A program made the position numbers and the translations under genes. Positions 37,337 to 44,410 of a stretch of 64,000 nt of DNA are shown here, in pieces. The notes below the pieces were generated by a model that saw only the letters and a program-made list of their open reading frames with translations, did not search any database and had not been told where the DNA came from. This stretch comes from a virus: IMG/VR virus record IMGVR_UViG_3300047453_000110, positions 1-64,000 of that record; one strand, 5' to 3'. Position 1 is the first letter of the stretch. Every line of letters starts with the position of its first letter.

Positions 37337-38041
37337 ATGGCATTACCCAAGTTAAATGATACACCGAAGTATGAACTAGAAATCCCTTCCACAGGAAGTG
37401 TAATATCATATCGGCCGTATCTTGTCAAGGAAGAAAAAATTCTTCTTATGGCATTTGAGTCGCAAGACCAGAAACAAGCAATGAGAGCAATGGTAGACAC
37501 GGTTGCTGCCTGTGTGTATGAGGATATAAATCCACAATCACTGACAACCTTTGATGTTGAATATATGTTCTTACAAATTCGTTCCAAATCTGTTGGTGAA
37601 ACATCAACGATTGGTGTGAAGTGTTCTGAGTGTGAACATCAGAATGAAGTGGTTATCCCTGTTGGTGACATCAAGATTCCAAAATCAGATGTGAGTAAAC
37701 TAATTGAACTTACCCCAGAGATTTCTATTGAGATGACATACCCAAAATTCAATGAAGTCGTTGATGGATATGAAGAGGGTAAACAGGAAAGTAAATTTGC
37801 ATTTGAACTAATTGAAAAAAGTATTGGTGCAATCATCACTCCTGATGAGAGAATCAACACCAACGAAGTTAAATCAGTCGAAGTAAAAGAATTTGTTGAA
37901 TCCATGACAACCGCACAGTTGTCTATGGTATCAGACTTTGTAGAACAAATGCCTACACTGAAACATGACATCGAATTCAATTGTTCGAATTGTAGTTCAG
38001 ATAATAAACAAGAACTGAGAGGGGTCGCTGATTTTTTCTGA
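37337..38041 (+). CDS. gp26: Baseplate hub assembly protein gp26 (zero-frame product)
   Basis: This encodes 234 residues of the T4_baseplate (gp26/gp51) family: LPKLNDTPKYELEIPSTG, SYRPYLVKEEKILLMAFESQ, FDVEYMFLQIRSKSVGE. Two Cys pairs (KCSEC in the middle and NCSNC near the end) could bind zinc. T4 gp26 helps assemble the central hub. The gene ends in codons GAT TTT TTC TGA, a canonical U UUU UUC slippery heptamer directly before the stop, and a second open frame continues for 60 codons in the -1 frame. It precedes the tape measure gene, as tail assembly chaperone genes do in many phages. Confidence 0.8.
   Translation: MALPKLNDTPKYELEIPSTGSVISYRPYLVKEEKILLMAFESQDQKQAMRAMVDTVAACVYEDINPQSLTTFDVEYMFLQIRSKSVGETSTIGVKCSECEHQNEVVIPVGDIKIPKSDVSKLIELTPEISIEMTYPKFNEVVDGYEEGKQESKFAFELIEKSIGAIITPDERINTNEVKSVEVKEFVESMTTAQLSMVSDFVEQMPTLKHDIEFNCSNCSSDNKQELRGVADFF
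38032..38038 (+). promoter_or_regulatory. Programmed -1 frameshift slippery site
   Basis: The heptamer T TTT TTC is in the right register (X XXY YYZ) and is followed immediately by TGA. A Shine-Dalgarno-like GAGAGGGG at 38017-38024 lies 7 nt upstream, and a 12-nt palindrome CTCTCATGAGAG at 38049-38060 lies 10 nt downstream. This is the layout of the dnaX-type bacterial frameshift signal, though the hairpin is weak. Confidence 0.75.
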
Positions 38042-38220
38042 TAAGCCTCTCTCATGAGAGTTTAGTGAATCATTATAATACGAACTTTTCTATGATGCAA
38101 CACTTTAAATACTCATTAACGGAACTGGATATGATGATGCCGTGGGAGAGGGAAATATATGTCAGTATGTTATTGCAACACCTAGAAGAAGAAAAAGAAA
38201 GAGCAAAACAAAATGGCTGA
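38038..38220 (+). CDS. Frameshift extension of gp26 (-1 frame), chaperone-like
   Basis: After a -1 slip at 38032-38038, reading continues LISLSHESLVNHYNTNFSMM, then KYSLTELDMMMPWEREIYVS and a Glu/Lys-rich end, 60 residues to TGA at 38218-38220, which overlaps the tape measure ATG at 38213. The gp26 fusion would be 294 residues. The LTELD...PWEREIY pattern resembles the T part of G/GT tail assembly chaperones. Internal ATGs at 38092 and 38095 could give a separate 42-residue product, but the coding look upstream of them and the perfect slippery site favour fusion. Confidence 0.75.
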   Translation: MISLSHESLVNHYNTNFSMMQHFKYSLTELDMMMPWEREIYVSMLLQHLEEEKERAKQNG

Positions 38221-39748
38221 GATGAACGCCGTCACTGAACAACTAAAACATAACAGTGAACAACAACAAGAAGACGCAAAAGAGAACCGCGAAGTTCTTA
38301 GTAAAATTGTCGGCAAATTTGCTGAGATGTTCAAACGTGATGACCGTAGTAAACTTGATGCACTTGAATCCCAAAGGGATAAAGATAAAAAGGCAAAAGA
38401 AACACTTGCACCATTAGCAAAGGTCAGTGCTAAAGATATTCTGTCTCCAAGCGGAATACTTGGTGTTGCGGGTGCGGGTGCAGTCGGGGCTATTGTTGGT
38501 CTTGCATCAGCCTATGCAAACTTCTATAAAGATTTGTTTCAAAGAATCGCTGGTGGTGATAAGAATGGTAAGAAAGGATTCTTTGGTCTTATGAGAACAC
38601 GGATTCTCGCACCATTCAAAAATTTCATGATTGGGTTTACCAAGATTGGAGCTGAGATAAATGCTGGTGTGAAAGGTCTAAAAGAACTCAAAGTTTCAGA
38701 CTTTACCACTAAAATGGCTAAACTAGGTGCAACACTAAGATTGTCACTCGCTGGTGGTATTCTCAAACCGTTTGGTGATTTGGTTCGTGGAATAATTGAG
38801 CCATTCAAATTCTTGAGAGAAAATTTCAAATCTTTCGGGGTTGATAAAAATCCTGTTATACGAGCAATCTCTAATTTTGTTGGAGTGTTTGGCCGCTTTC
38901 TTGGTTTCTTTGTTGGAATAATTGGTAGAGTATTCTCAGCGCCATTTGTTTTTGCATTTAATTTCGTTAAAGAACTGATTACTGGTGAGGGTGATATTGG
39001 ACAAAGAATTGTCACCGGCCTCCTAGAAGGTGTTCGAGGTGTCATCAACTTCTTTATCTTTGACTTCGTTGAAATCATAACAGGTGGGTTAAGAAAAGTA
39101 TCTGAATATTTCGACTTTGAATTTGGTGTAAAAGTTGCAGATGCTTTTGATAAAACTATTGGAAAAATAGGTGATGCATTCAACGAAGCGTTTGACCTTT
39201 TGACAGGATTTGTCTTGGGTGAAGATTTGAATGAATTAGCAAATAATTCACCAACTCTTCAAGCGTTTGTAGAATGGCTTAAACTTGGTTGGTTGAGAGA
39301 CGGAGTTGCAGAACTTTTTTCCTTTGCTGACAATTATGTAAAAGAAAGTATCATTCCAAAAGTAAAGAGTATTTTTGACTTCGTTGGTGAACTATTCGAC
39401 AGATTGGTTCAAAACGTAAAAAGCTTTATAAAAGACAAACTTGGAATAACAGACGCCGGTGAAGTGCAAGGCAATGCTTTTCAAGATGTAAATCAAGCTG
39501 ATTTGTCTGATGAACAACGCAAGTTCTTAGAACAAAGAAATCAAGCACTACAGAAAATTAAAGAAGAAAACCTACAGGGTGATGCATTGAAGTCACGTCT
39601 CGATGCAATCAATAAGTTGGCAACAGAACAAGGTGTTGCAGGAATGAACTATGTGGACAATAGCACTGGTGCAATTTATCAGTCAGCAAACTCATTTATT
39701 CAAGACTACTCGGCTGCAACCGACGATACCGACAAGAAGCCTAATTAA
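38213..39748 (+). CDS. Tape measure protein (gp29-like)
   Basis: This encodes 511 residues. An N-terminal coiled coil (about residues 1-75, rich in Glu, Lys and Asp) is followed by a Gly/Ala membrane-like segment (GILGVAGAGAVGAIVGLASA, about 80-102) and several hydrophobic helices (NFVGVFGRFLGFFVGIIGRV and neighbours), then a helical C-terminus. The mix of coiled coil and transmembrane helices, and its place directly after the chaperone frameshift pair, are typical of tape measure proteins, which set tail length and enter the host membrane. It fills the role of T4 gp29. The start overlaps the frameshift frame by 8 bp. Confidence 0.75.
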   Translation: MAEMNAVTEQLKHNSEQQQEDAKENREVLSKIVGKFAEMFKRDDRSKLDALESQRDKDKKAKETLAPLAKVSAKDILSPSGILGVAGAGAVGAIVGLASAYANFYKDLFQRIAGGDKNGKKGFFGLMRTRILAPFKNFMIGFTKIGAEINAGVKGLKELKVSDFTTKMAKLGATLRLSLAGGILKPFGDLVRGIIEPFKFLRENFKSFGVDKNPVIRAISNFVGVFGRFLGFFVGIIGRVFSAPFVFAFNFVKELITGEGDIGQRIVTGLLEGVRGVINFFIFDFVEIITGGLRKVSEYFDFEFGVKVADAFDKTIGKIGDAFNEAFDLLTGFVLGEDLNELANNSPTLQAFVEWLKLGWLRDGVAELFSFADNYVKESIIPKVKSIFDFVGELFDRLVQNVKSFIKDKLGITDAGEVQGNAFQDVNQADLSDEQRKFLEQRNQALQKIKEENLQGDALKSRLDAINKLATEQGVAGMNYVDNSTGAIYQSANSFIQDYSAATDDTDKKPN

Positions 39749-39774
39749 AAAAGGGTGACCGAAGCCACCCTTTC
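39745..39774 (-). terminator. Rho-independent terminator with UUCG loop
   Basis: The stem AAAGGGTG/CACCCTTT (39750-39757 with 39766-39773) lies between the convergent tape measure and gp32 genes. Read on the minus strand the loop is closed as C(UUCG)G and the 3' side runs into TTTTTT, a strong terminator for gp32. On the plus strand the T tract is poor (tttctc), so it is weaker for the tape measure transcript. Confidence 0.85.
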
Positions 39775-39798
39775 TCATCATCCATAGGAGAATGAATC

Positions 39799-40719
39799 CT
39801 AGTCTTCCGCAGCGAGTTTCGCGAAGTAAGACAGTGTGTCATCATCGTCATCGGTTGATGCGATGGCAGGTTCAGGCGCAGACTGAATGACTTGCGGTTC
39901 TGTTGCTTTTGGTTCAACAGTCTCGGCAGTCTGTGTCAGTGCTTCGTTCTTGACAGTTGCACCACCACCTGTTGCTTGACCCAGAACAGTTTCGAGACGT
40001 GCTTTCAACTCATCATAGGTTTTGTAACTTGATGCATCGGTGAACTCAGTGACCTCGTGCAACTGATTGTAGGTTGCTTCGAGTTTGGTCTCATCGGCAT
40101 CGAACAACGCAGCGGGTGCTTTGAACTCTGACTTGTCATAGTTACGATATCCTGCAACGTTACGAATCTTCAGTTGGAAGTTCGCACCAGCCCAGAAGTC
40201 AAACGGATTGATTGGTGTTTCGCCAGGAAACTCTGGTTGCATCTTGTCCATAACCTTATCAAAGATTTTCTTACCATAGTCATACAGGAATACCTTACCC
40301 TCATTCTGAGGATTGGCAGGGTCACTGATAACAATGATGTTAGAGACGTGATGCAGACGGCGTTTCTGTTTACGCGCAGTTTCTTTGTCTTCCTCGATAC
40401 CAGAGTTCCAAAGACGTGAGTTGTATTCACTCACAGGGTCATTGTTACCCAGAGTAGTCAGAGACTTCTCAACATACCATTGACCAGTCGGGCCTTTGAA
40501 GAAGTGGTCGAAGTAACGAACCCACGGGAGTTCCTGACCTTCGACAGCAGGAAGAAAACGAATCTCTGCGTATCCGTTACCAGCGTCATCGACAGTTGGT
40601 TTCCAGAAACGTAGGTCTTCATATTTGTTTTTGGTTTGTTTTGTGCCAGACATTTCTTGGGCAGCAGATGCCAGTTTAGAAATATCAGGACGATTAGATT
40701 TTAGATTTGCAAAAGACAT
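39799..40719 (-). CDS. gp32: Single-stranded DNA-binding protein gp32
   Basis: This encodes 306 residues, near T4 gp32 (301). The N-terminus (MSFANLKSNRPDISKLASAA) carries the cooperative binding region. The core has NGYAEIRFLPA, LTTLGNNDPVSEYNSRLWN, RLHHVSNIIVI, PFDFWAGANFQLKIRNVAGY and RNYDKSEF. The acidic tail ends DDDDDTLSYFAKLAAED and recruits other replication proteins. The Cys residues of the T4 zinc site are not seen. It has its own TTGACA/TACAAT promoter, a ggag ribosome site and a strong terminator, so it is set up for high expression. Confidence 0.93.
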   Translation of the reverse strand: MSFANLKSNRPDISKLASAAQEMSGTKQTKNKYEDLRFWKPTVDDAGNGYAEIRFLPAVEGQELPWVRYFDHFFKGPTGQWYVEKSLTTLGNNDPVSEYNSRLWNSGIEEDKETARKQKRRLHHVSNIIVISDPANPQNEGKVFLYDYGKKIFDKVMDKMQPEFPGETPINPFDFWAGANFQLKIRNVAGYRNYDKSEFKAPAALFDADETKLEATYNQLHEVTEFTDASSYKTYDELKARLETVLGQATGGGATVKNEALTQTAETVEPKATEPQVIQSAPEPAIASTDDDDDTLSYFAKLAAED

Positions 40720-40755
40720 TTGTATTCTCCGTATATTTGCGTATTATGTGTATTC

Positions 40756-40784
40756 ATTGTATCATAATATAGTGTATTTGTCAA
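40756..40784 (-). promoter_or_regulatory. Sigma70-type promoter for gp32
   Basis: On the minus strand TTGACA (40779-40784), a 17-bp spacer and TACAAT (40756-40761), 37 bp before the gp32 start. Confidence 0.85.
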
Positions 40785-40793
40785 TACATTTAT

Positions 40794-41069
40794 TTATTCG
40801 GATAAGGATTTTGAGTTACCCTTATCCAGATAATTGAGTTTCATTGCTTCCATCTCAATTCTCTGCTTAATTGATGTGGAGAGATATTTCTTCACATCTT
40901 CAACCTCTATCGTATTTTCTAGACAGAGGTGAATTACAGCGTCCATATAGGACAGACTGTTTCGTTTAACGGTGTCCTCAATCATACGAGAGAACTTCTT
41001 CTTACTTAGAAAGTTTGCCTCCTCGTTTGAGTCAGAGTCAACACCACCAATAATTAAATCAACCTTCAA
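40794..41069 (-). CDS. gp33: Late transcription coactivator gp33
   Basis: This encodes 91 residues (T4 gp33 has 112). The motif SLSYMDAVIHLCLENTIEVE, followed by DVKKYLSTSIKQRIEMEAMK and LNYLDKGNS, is characteristic of T4-type gp33. It bridges the sliding clamp and RNA polymerase at late promoters, which fits the TATAAATA boxes found across this window. It lies just upstream of gp32 in the same orientation, as in other T4-like phages, and overlaps the upstream gene by 11 bp. Confidence 0.82.
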   Translation of the reverse strand: MKVDLIIGGVDSDSNEEANFLSKKKFSRMIEDTVKRNSLSYMDAVIHLCLENTIEVEDVKKYLSTSIKQRIEMEAMKLNYLDKGNSKSLSE

Positions 41070-41514
41070 GTTCTTCTTTCAACTCCTTAGACCACATACC
41101 AACATCATCATACCAGACACCGACTGTGCGTTTCACTTCACCGTATTCATCATAAGCTTTCGCAAGACAACGATATTTAATTTTACTCTCACGGTCTTCT
41201 CCATAACGAAAGTCTAACCAGACACCACTAGTCAAATATTTTTTCATATTATAGATGTAGACTTCAAGGTCTTTGTATTGGGCTCTCTCAGTATACTTAC
41301 TAGATTTCTTGAGATGCCTAATACCTTTTAGTTCCAACTCACAGGACTTAATCCATTGCTTCACTTTCTTCCAATGAAGGTAATGGTCTTCAGGAAGGTC
41401 ACGAATACTCTCGTGAACTCCCATCCGACCATCGTGACCTCGTGCTGCCCGTGCTTTCGCAAGACGTTCAGACGCAGCCTTCTTCTGTTCCGCAGTGAGT
41501 TTTCTCTTTGCCAT
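41059..41514 (-). CDS. Conserved phage protein, basic N-terminus
   Basis: This encodes 151 residues. The Lys/Arg/Ala-rich start (MAKRKLTAEQKKAASERLAK) looks nucleic-acid binding. Then come HYLHWKKVKQWIKSCELELK and a beta-rich C-terminus (YRCLAKAYDEYGEVKRTVGV). I recall similar proteins beside gp33 in marine T4-like phages, without a known function. It lies 3 bp from the WYL_2-like gene and overlaps gp33, so it is probably co-transcribed with replication and late-transcription genes. Confidence 0.6.
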   Translation of the reverse strand: MAKRKLTAEQKKAASERLAKARAARGHDGRMGVHESIRDLPEDHYLHWKKVKQWIKSCELELKGIRHLKKSSKYTERAQYKDLEVYIYNMKKYLTSGVWLDFRYGEDRESKIKYRCLAKAYDEYGEVKRTVGVWYDDVGMWSKELKEELEG

Positions 41515-41517
41515 ACA

Positions 41518-41790
41518 CTATATAGTGTCGAAAGTTTGCAAAGTATTTACACGGAAAGAACGCCACCCCTCTACATCAAGGTCATAAACACGAACAACTT
41601 CTTTTTTATCTTGAAGATGTTTTCTCCTGTCAGGGTCACCATCAGGACGAGGAATGTAATCCTCTTTCAGTGTAGCTCGCATGTTGCGAACTTGACCATC
41701 TTTCACTTTGATGAAAGACAGACGAACAATTCCATTTTCTAATTGTTCGATTATATTATCATATGTTAAATCAATTCCAGTCATTGTCAT
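41518..41790 (-). CDS. WYL_2-like Sm/SH3 barrel protein
   Basis: This encodes 90 residues. The sequence (IEQLENGIVRLSFIKVKDGQ, then MRATLKEDYIPRP and VVRVYDLDVEGWRSFRVNTL) matches the small WYL_2 (formerly DUF2693) family common in T4-like phages, predicted to be an Sm-like SH3 beta-barrel. A nucleic acid or protein-binding regulatory role is usual to suppose but not shown. It overlaps the 53-residue gene by 20 bp. Confidence 0.7.
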   Translation of the reverse strand: MTMTGIDLTYDNIIEQLENGIVRLSFIKVKDGQVRNMRATLKEDYIPRPDGDPDRRKHLQDKKEVVRVYDLDVEGWRSFRVNTLQTFDTI

Positions 41791-41932
41791 ATCCTACTGT
41801 GTCTTGATAAGAGTTGGTAACACCAATCTCATCGAAATAATCTTTTGTGTCATTCCAATACAGAACGTCACGGTTATCATAGTCACCTTCGAACAGGTCT
41901 TCAGCAACTTTCTTTTTACGGCGGTCAATCAT
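41771..41932 (-). CDS. Small acidic protein, 53 aa
   Basis: Start chosen at 41932 (MIDRRKKKVAEDLFEGDYDN), where the ATG overlaps the upstream TAA stop (TAATG), rather than seven codons earlier. After a basic start it is rich in Asp, Tyr and Asn. It is not recognised. The overlap with both neighbours supports a real, translationally coupled gene. Confidence 0.5.
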   Translation of the reverse strand: MIDRRKKKVAEDLFEGDYDNRDVLYWNDTKDYFDEIGVTNSYQDTVGYDNDWN

Positions 41933-42471
41933 TATGCACACTCCTTCCACCAATCAGGTTCATCACGATTTGTCCATTTAGCAAATGAACGTTTCTCATT
42001 CAAGTAGTAGAAGCGATATGCATCTACTGGGTCTTCGCGTTTGCAATAGTCAGGCATTGCTTGAGCGAATTTCGTCAATCCCACTTTGGGGATGTTCTTA
42101 GGTATGTTGAGTAGTATATCAGATAAACGAGTATCTGTCAAGTGATATTTTCCATACCGATGTGTATATTCTTTACACGCACTACGAAAGTGACGATACA
42201 ACCAGAAGTAGTTATCATCAGACTCACGCAACCAGATATTTGATGGGTGGTTGACATGAGATGCCTTGTAGAGTTGATTGTCAAGTGTTGGATGTTTCCA
42301 ACGAGCAATCTTACGGCCATTCACAGTCTTACCATAATAGTGTTCACCATCAAGCACACGATGTGCGGTTGACATTAGTTGAGCATACTCGACAATCATC
42401 TTGACAACATGTTTGTCAAGCATCATCTGGGCTGCCTTGATAGGGTCATTGTCTAGGTGAAAGATATTCAT
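41932..42471 (-). CDS. Conserved phage protein (MNIF...DKHVVKM family)
   Basis: Start chosen at the ATG at 42471 (MNIFHLDNDPIKAAQMMLDK), which overlaps the stop of the small upstream gene as ATGA. A GTG at 42483 is possible. It has 179 residues. Features are HVVKMIVEYAQLMSTAHRVL, a His-rich middle (HPTLDNQLYKASHVNHPSNI), YTHRYGKYH and a Trp-rich end. This family is widespread in marine phages and I know no proven function. Conserved His and Trp residues suggest an enzyme or nucleic-acid binding fold, which is inference. Confidence 0.65.
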   Translation of the reverse strand: MNIFHLDNDPIKAAQMMLDKHVVKMIVEYAQLMSTAHRVLDGEHYYGKTVNGRKIARWKHPTLDNQLYKASHVNHPSNIWLRESDDNYFWLYRHFRSACKEYTHRYGKYHLTDTRLSDILLNIPKNIPKVGLTKFAQAMPDYCKREDPVDAYRFYYLNEKRSFAKWTNRDEPDWWKECA

Positions 42472-42611
42472 TTCGGTAAGCACCCCACAATATGTTTGAC
42501 GGTATCGACTTCCTTGAGAATCTCATAGGCATTCACACAGTGATTATAACTGGTGAACTCCACGACTTCGACACTACCTGTCATCGTAAATAAAACTAGA
42601 AAATACATCAT
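42468..42611 (-). CDS. Small protein with hydrophobic N-terminus, 47 aa
   Basis: The frame encodes MMYFLVLFTMTGSVEVVEFT, then a Cys-containing middle (YNHCVNAYEILKEVD) and VKHIVGCLPK. The hydrophobic start could be a signal peptide or membrane anchor. It overlaps the upstream gene's stop and the downstream gene's start by ATGA, which strongly suggests translation although it is very short. The function is unknown. Confidence 0.6.
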   Translation of the reverse strand: MMYFLVLFTMTGSVEVVEFTSYNHCVNAYEILKEVDTVKHIVGCLPK

Positions 42612-42871
42612 ACCAAATTCTCAATCTCTTTTAATACATCAGCAACTTCTTGAAAGGTCAAATGACCAATCACATCATCAGCGATAGTTGTATTGTAACA
42701 CAAGTTTCCATTAATGTCAAGCACCGCGACTTCGAAAAGTCCATCGGTGTTGCCATACGAACTCTGATTACAAATCACAGATGCACCGTATCCATTATCA
42801 AAAGTATATGTATTCTGATACTGATTACGTTTCCTTATCGACACATGACTTACATTACGCTCCGACTGCAT
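42608..42871 (-). CDS. Conserved small phage protein, 87 aa
   Basis: Start chosen at 42871 (MQSERNVSHVSIRKRN) because GGAGGG lies 9 nt upstream, although the frame is open further. The segment YGASVICNQSSYGNTDGLFE, then VAVLDINGN and DVIGHLTFQEVADVL, resembles a small protein family seen in several marine phages. No function is known. It overlaps the upstream 82-residue gene by 17 bp. Confidence 0.6.
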   Translation of the reverse strand: MQSERNVSHVSIRKRNQYQNTYTFDNGYGASVICNQSSYGNTDGLFEVAVLDINGNLCYNTTIADDVIGHLTFQEVADVLKEIENLV

Positions 42872-43103
42872 TGTAGTAACCCTCCGCTTGAACACGAAAC
42901 TTAGCTTCATTCATAATCTGTTCTTTGACGAACAACTCTGAGCCTGTGAACCACGCACACGCATCCTGCATGTCGTTGAACTCAGCAATCGGAATGACCG
43001 TATCAATCGGGTCTTTCCAGTTGTCCATGCCTTCTGTGAGAGTGTCAAACTTCTCACGGAGAACATCAATACGTTCATCAGTAGCAAATGTCAATAACGC
43101 CAT
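42855..43103 (-). CDS. Hypothetical protein, 82 aa
   Basis: Begins MALLTFATDERIDVLREKFD, contains IAEFNDMQDACAWFTG and a helical end. No recognisable family, membrane segment or catalytic motif. It shares one base with the stop of the gene upstream, in the array of small genes behind the promoters at 43.3 and 44.1 kb. Confidence 0.5.
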   Translation of the reverse strand: MALLTFATDERIDVLREKFDTLTEGMDNWKDPIDTVIPIAEFNDMQDACAWFTGSELFVKEQIMNEAKFRVQAEGYYNAVGA

Positions 43104-43303
43104 TACAGAACCTCCACAACCATTTTGATAAAGTCTTCTAGGGGCATATCAACTTCCCAGTCTTTTAGACCCTCAACCGTAACATAGTCACGGCGGTCAC
43201 TGCCAGGCCCATCAAGGACACTAGTGAGTGTGACAGTCTTCTCAACCGAACCCGCAACAGGCTCCCATGCATTCACAACAATTTGTTTACCAATCAATTC
43301 CAT
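43103..43303 (-). CDS. Hypothetical protein, 66 aa
   Basis: Begins MELIGKQIVVNAWEPVAGSV and is beta-rich (KTVTLTSVLDGPGSDRRDYV), with a helical, acidic end. Not recognised. It has a clear ribosome site (aaaggat) and its own TTGACA promoter 28 bp upstream, so it is the first gene of the 43.3 kb transcript. Confidence 0.55.
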   Translation of the reverse strand: MELIGKQIVVNAWEPVAGSVEKTVTLTSVLDGPGSDRRDYVTVEGLKDWEVDMPLEDFIKMVVEVL

Positions 43304-43321
43304 AATCTTTTATCCTTTCGA

Positions 43322-43477
43322 CTATACTTGATTATTACATATCTCGCGGAATTTGTCAAGCAAAAAATACTCATTAGTGTGAATATATTGTTCGAACTCG
43401 TAAACCTCTTGACCAAACGCCTTACGCTCTTTACAGTTCTCGCGATACATCTCACGAAGGAAAAGTTCAAAATTCAT
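43322..43477 (-). CDS. Small conserved phage protein, 51 aa
   Basis: Encodes MNFELFLREMYRENCKERKA, then GQEVYEFEQYIHTNEYFLLD and a Cys/Asn end. The pattern (FLR.MY..NC.ER...VY..EQYI..NEYFLLDKF) looks conserved from T4-like phages that I remember, but no function is known. The last 38 bp carry the promoter of the next gene. Confidence 0.55.
   Translation of the reverse strand: MNFELFLREMYRENCKERKAFGQEVYEFEQYIHTNEYFLLDKFREICNNQV
43331..43359 (-). promoter_or_regulatory. Sigma70-type promoter TTGACA-N17-AATAAT
   Basis: On the minus strand, -35 TTGACA at 43354-43359 and -10 at 43331-43336 (an alternative TAATAA with a 16-bp spacer overlaps it). It is embedded in the 3' end of the 51-residue gene. 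Confidence 0.7.
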
Positions 43478-43489
43478 CAGTCTACCTTT

Positions 43490-43744
43490 CTAATAATTCC
43501 ACTTAGAGAACCCATGACGAGCATCAAACTTCAACATCGTTCTTCCACTGCCACGCTTATCACTCCTGTAATTAGCAATCTGCACCTTCAAATGATTAGA
43601 CTTATCCCAGTCTTTATTCTTCCGTGCCACTCTCAGTTCTGTATTAAGCCTCTTCCAGATACGCTCATTGGCTGCTTTACGCTCCGCCTCTATACTCTTT
43701 AGAAGGTCTCGCTTATTCTTCCACTCATGCCATATATAAAACAT
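43490..43744 (-). CDS. Hypothetical basic protein, 84 aa
   Basis: Begins MFYIWHEWKNKRDLLKSIEA and is a Lys/Arg-rich helix (ERIWKRLNTELRVARKNKDW), with a Gly/Ser-Arg end. It may bind nucleic acid. Its ATG overlaps the stop of the upstream 51-residue gene as ATGA. Confidence 0.5.
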   Translation of the reverse strand: MFYIWHEWKNKRDLLKSIEAERKAANERIWKRLNTELRVARKNKDWDKSNHLKVQIANYRSDKRGSGRTMLKFDARHGFSKWNY

Positions 43745-43899
43745 CAGTTCACCTCACGAAACTGATAGAGGAACATCTCTGCGTCACGCAAGTGCATGAA
43801 CCCTTCGATATATGTTTCCTGTTGAAACGGATAGACCCTGACTTCCCACAGTCCGTCTTTAGTCTGACCCAAAAATTCTACCATAGTTTCAGTATGCAT
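43744..43899 (-). CDS. Small protein, 51 aa
   Basis: Encodes MHTETMVEFLGQTKDGLWEV, then RVYPFQQETYIEGFMHLRDA and a short helix. A start at 43884 (MVEFLG) is also possible. Its stop overlaps the next ATG, and its start overlaps the upstream Cys-rich gene by 11 bp. The function is unknown. Confidence 0.5.
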   Translation of the reverse strand: MHTETMVEFLGQTKDGLWEVRVYPFQQETYIEGFMHLRDAEMFLYQFREVN

Positions 43900-44044
43900 C
43901 GTTCATATCCTCTCCAAATTCTTCAATCAAAGCATCGTGTTCAGGCGTTCCTGCATAATACTCACAGAAACTATCTACACAGTGGCCACTGATATCGTTG
44001 TCTTCACCACAATAGTCACACTGTCCATAATCAAATTCATCCAT
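43889..44044 (-). CDS. Small Cys-rich zinc-ribbon-like protein, 51 aa
   Basis: Encodes MDEFDYGQCDYCGEDNDISG, then HCVDSFCEYYAGTPEHDALI and an acidic end. The C-x2-C, H-C and C pattern suggests a small zinc-binding knuckle. It has a gagagg ribosome site and a promoter 30 bp upstream, so it is the first gene of this early-type transcript. Small acidic zinc proteins of this kind are often host-takeover factors, which is only a guess here. Confidence 0.6.
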   Translation of the reverse strand: MDEFDYGQCDYCGEDNDISGHCVDSFCEYYAGTPEHDALIEEFGEDMNDAY

Positions 44045-44073
44045 AATGTATTCCTCTCTCAATCTCTATATAC

Positions 44074-44102
44074 ATATTACGACAAAAAACATCTTTTGTC
44101 AA
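44074..44102 (-). promoter_or_regulatory. Sigma70-type promoter TTGACA-N17-TAATAT
   Basis: Minus strand, -35 at 44097-44102 and -10 at 44074-44079, in the divergent gap 44045-44140. It heads the run of small genes from 44044 leftwards. Confidence 0.85.
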
Positions 44103-44114
44103 GTGTTTTTTTCA

Positions 44115-44122
44115 TATAAATA
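44115..44122 (+). promoter_or_regulatory. T4-type late promoter box TATAAATA
   Basis: An exact plus-strand box 18 bp before the start at 44141, which has a strong ggag ribosome site. It faces the 44.1-46.7 kb operon, so the divergent gap holds an early-type promoter to the left and a late one to the right. Confidence 0.75.
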
Positions 44123-44140
44123 GAAGAAAAGGAGACTGAC

Positions 44141-44410
44141 ATGTCTGACGAATTATTTGATTTTGGGTTTACCCTTGTAGATGAGAACGAACTGGAAGCA
44201 GTCCAGACTGCCACCGCACAGGTCGCATCAGTGTCCTCTAACGTGGAAGAGACCCAAGAGAAACTCAATAAACTCTATAATGCAATCCAACCGTTGTTGA
44301 ACAACCTGAAGTTGAATCCTGAAAAGGAATACATCCTATGGCCTAATCGCACGGAGAAGATTGAACAGTTCGAAGACCATATTCAATCAATCTATCAAGG
44401 CGATAAGTAA
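44141..44410 (+). CDS. Conserved T4-like small protein, 89 aa
   Basis: Begins MSDELFDFGFTLVDENELEA. A helical coiled-coil middle (SSNVEETQEKLNKLYNAIQP) is followed by NPEKEYILWPNRTEKIEQF, a motif that I recall in small proteins of marine T4-like phages. It shares one base with the next start. Driven by a late box, so a virion or assembly role is plausible. Confidence 0.6.
   Translation: MSDELFDFGFTLVDENELEAVQTATAQVASVSSNVEETQEKLNKLYNAIQPLLNNLKLNPEKEYILWPNRTEKIEQFEDHIQSIYQGDK

Noticed and set aside
38539-39183. 214-residue open frame on the minus strand
   Set aside because: Antisense to the tape measure protein. Low-complexity Pro/Ser/Lys composition with no motif and no ribosome site context.
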